A stretch of 64,000 nucleotides of DNA from Lysobacterales bacterium (GTDB lineage Bacteria; Pseudomonadota; Gammaproteobacteria; Xanthomonadales; Xanthomonadaceae): assembly GCA_020442465.1 (NCBI GenBank), contig JAGRJY010000133.1, positions 62,001 to 126,000 on the forward strand. The letters are read 5' to 3'. The stretch's first letter is position 1, and the number at the start of each line of letters is the position of its first letter. Shown in pieces: positions 62,230-64,000 of this stretch. Below the pieces are notes generated by a model that was not told the origin of the DNA, searched no databases, and saw only the letters and a list, made by a program, of their open reading frames with translations. A program made the translations under genes and the position numbers.

Positions 62230-63545
62230 TCATCGACGGGCCGGGTGTGCGGGAAGTGGATGATCGCACGAGTGCCCTCGCCGGGTCGGCTGTGCAGGCT
62301 GACCGGCCAGCCGAATTTTCCACTGAGTCGCCGCACGATCGCCAGACCGATGCCCTGGCCGTCGCCACCGGCGCGACCGCGGAAGAACGGTTCGAATGCG
62401 CGTTCCAGTTCGTCCGCCTCCATGCCGCGGCCCGTATCGACCACTTCGACGCGGTCGGACTCGACCCGCACCATGACCTCGCCGCGCTCGGTGTAGCCGC
62501 AGGCATTGCGGATCAGATTGCTCAGCATCACCGCGAGCGCGCGCGGCGAACCATCCACGGCGATGAAGGTGCGATGTTCGACATCGAGCGTGACCGGTTT
62601 GTCCGCCAGCAGCGGGCGCAGCGATTCGACCTGTTCAGTGGCGATCTCATTGACCACGAAGGGCGCGCTCGGCAGGCCGCGGTCGCCCTCCCGCGCCATG
62701 ATCAGAAAGGCCTCGATCAGTCCTTCCATGTCGCGCACGGCGCCGCGCACGCGGGCCAGGTTGCGGCAGGCGTCGGTTTCGAGCTGGCAGTCCTCGGCCA
62801 TCAGGTCGCAGGCCGTACGCATGATCGTCAACGGCGTACGCAGTTCGTGGCTGGCATCGCGGGTGAACTGGCGCTCGCGTTCGACGAAGTGGCCGAGCCG
62901 TTCGCCCAGTTCCTGCAGCGCGTGGGCGACGATCTCGACCTCGCCGCCGAGATCGAGCGGCATCGAGTCGGCGGCGAGTTTCTGCGAGGCCGGATCCTTC
63001 GGGTCCCAGCGCTTCACCGCTTCGGCCAGCCAGATCAGCGGCGACACCGCGCGACGCGACACCCGATAGGTCACCCAGGCGACCACGTAAATGACGATCA
63101 GCACGACCGCGAGCGGGACGAAGCCGAAGAAGAACGCGAGACGTGCGACCTGCTCCTGCTTGAACTCGAGGTACAGTCGCCCGCCCGCTCCGTCCTCGAC
63201 CAGCACGAGCGGTGCACCGACTGCCTTCGGCAGCGCGTGGTAGCCGAGGTCGAGTCCCTTGAGGTAATCGGGAATCCGCCCCTGCACTTCGCCTGTGCGC
63301 ATCAGATAGCCGCGCATGTTGGCGGTGTCGGGCAACTCGGCATCGGGATGCTGTGCGAGTCGGTGCCAGAAATGTGCGGCCTCTTCAGTCAGGGCGCGCT
63401 GGATCAGCACGTCTTTCAATACGGCGGACGCGCCGTAGACGCCGAGCACGGTGGCGAAGCTGATTGCCGCCACTTGCAGGATGTAGGCGGCCCAGAGCTG
63501 CCGCCGGATGCCGGTCCGCGCGGCGGCCTTGGGCGGCTCGCTCAT
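62226..63545 (-). CDS. Sensor histidine kinase
   Basis: 439 residues from ATG 63545, overlapping the regulator stop. TM1 (QLWAAYILQVAAISFATVLGV), periplasmic domain of about 120 residues, TM2 (LAFFFGFVPLAVVLIVIYVV), HAMP. H-box FTRDASHELRTPLTIMR with the phospho-acceptor His, N-box LSNLIRNACGYT, G-boxes DTGRGM and GQGIGLAIVRRLSGKFG. Typical of OmpR-regulator partners. The signal is unknown; the coupled peptidase suggests amino-acid or peptide sensing (inference). Confidence 0.94.
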   Translation of the reverse strand: MSEPPKAAARTGIRRQLWAAYILQVAAISFATVLGVYGASAVLKDVLIQRALTEEAAHFWHRLAQHPDAELPDTANMRGYLMRTGEVQGRIPDYLKGLDLGYHALPKAVGAPLVLVEDGAGGRLYLEFKQEQVARLAFFFGFVPLAVVLIVIYVVAWVTYRVSRRAVSPLIWLAEAVKRWDPKDPASQKLAADSMPLDLGGEVEIVAHALQELGERLGHFVERERQFTRDASHELRTPLTIMRTACDLMAEDCQLETDACRNLARVRGAVRDMEGLIEAFLIMAREGDRGLPSAPFVVNEIATEQVESLRPLLADKPVTLDVEHRTFIAVDGSPRALAVMLSNLIRNACGYTERGEVMVRVESDRVEVVDTGRGMEADELERAFEPFFRGRAGGDGQGIGLAIVRRLSGKFGWPVSLHSRPGEGTRAIIHFPHTRPVDE

Positions 63546-64000
63546 GCGCTCCGTTGCACCGATTCCTGGGCCGTGTCGGCGAGTCGGTAGCCGGCACTGT
63601 GCACGGTGTGCAGCAGCGGCCGTTCGAAGCTCTTGTCGATCGCCTTGCGCAGGTTGTAGAGATGGCTGCGCAACGTGTCCGAATCGGGCAGGCCGTCGCT
63701 CCAGATCTCACGTTCGATTTCGCGGCGCGACACGACGCGCGGCGACTCGCGCATCAGGATCGTGAGCAGTTTCAGGCCGATCGGCGACAGCGGAACGTCG
63801 CGGCCGGCGCGACGCACCTGCAGGGTCGCGGTGTCGAGGGTGAGATCGCCGACGCGCAGCACCGTGGTGCTCACTTGCCGGCGATCGCGCCGGATCAGCG
63901 CGCGGATGCGCGCCTCGAGCTCCTGGATGGCGAAGGGCTTGACCAGGTAGTCATCGCCCCCGGCTTCGAGTCCGCGCACCTTGTCGTCGAGGGTGTCGCG
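63542..64000 (-). CDS. OmpR-family response regulator, N-terminus outside window
   Basis: The frame is open to the window edge, so the start and most of the receiver domain lie beyond. What is seen: the receiver end KVRGLEAGGDDYLVKPFAIQELEAR with the conserved Lys, a linker, and a complete winged-helix domain (VGDLTLDTATLQVRRAGRD to HTVHSAGYRLAD). It pairs with the kinase whose start overlaps its stop. Confidence 0.93.
   Translation of the reverse strand, partial: RDTLDDKVRGLEAGGDDYLVKPFAIQELEARIRALIRRDRRQVSTTVLRVGDLTLDTATLQVRRAGRDVPLSPIGLKLLTILMRESPRVVSRREIEREIWSDGLPDSDTLRSHLYNLRKAIDKSFERPLLHTVHSAGYRLADTAQESVQRSA

Noticed and set aside
60034..62496. Plus-strand 820-codon frame across metK and the peptidase
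   Set aside because: It spans two well-supported minus-strand genes and the metK leader, and lacks any recognisable motif.

Overview
The window is GC-rich, gene-dense chromosomal DNA from a gammaproteobacterium. The gene content (nrdR-ribD-ribE-ribB, Rep, RdgC, PlsB, TtcA, a PhoP/PhoQ-like pair, ExeA/ExeB-type proteins, a DUF1820 gene beside a rhomboid) and the intergenic repeats fit the Xanthomonadales/Lysobacterales, perhaps a Rhodanobacteraceae- or Lysobacteraceae-like organism. That placement is inference; there is no rRNA or other taxonomic marker. I see no tRNA, rRNA, CRISPR array, prophage or intact insertion sequence.

Layout. 1-7.65 kb: the end of a secreted fibronectin-III protein, a periplasmic parvulin, and a tight plus-strand cassette of two family-2 glycosyltransferases, a coiled-coil methyltransferase, an unrecognised 609-residue protein and a 2-oxoglutarate dioxygenase. 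7.7-14 kb: minus-strand genes for a duplicated beta-helix protein, a Cys-pair propeller-like secreted protein and the ribosome factor EttA, each separated by copies of one palindromic repeat. 14-22 kb: CreD, then glyA, an unknown gene, nrdR, an acetyltransferase, ribD, ribE and a ribB with a degenerate RibA domain. 22-26 kb: a membrane Ser/Thr kinase with a large repetitive extracytoplasmic part and a coupled secreted protein. 26-26.5 kb: a cluster of a second REP-like repeat inside a diverged tandem duplication.

27-39 kb: a methyltransferase, a diguanylate cyclase, dusA, an amidinotransferase-type enzyme, a PepSY/PhoP/PhoQ-like signalling operon, DUF1820, rhomboid, GspB, GspA, thymidine kinase and a Sel1-like protein. 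39-56 kb: housekeeping genes (rep, an acid-phosphatase lipoprotein, pyrF, plsB, ttcA, rdgC, a YgjP-like metallohydrolase, hemH, a SYLF protein, tatABC). 56-64 kb: the methyl cycle (ahcY under an SAH riboswitch; metK with its ribosome-binding site in a hairpin), a cold-shock gene, and a two-component system translationally coupled to a secreted isoaspartyl peptidase.

Most striking: (i) the glycosyltransferase/methyltransferase/dioxygenase cassette with an unrecognised central protein; (ii) two repeat families, one of which supplies the stop codon and C-terminus of riboflavin synthase; (iii) a secreted protein built from C-x4-C units; (iv) a PhoQ-like kinase with no ATG, GTG or TTG start ahead of its first membrane helix; (v) hairpin and riboswitch control on both SAM-cycle genes.
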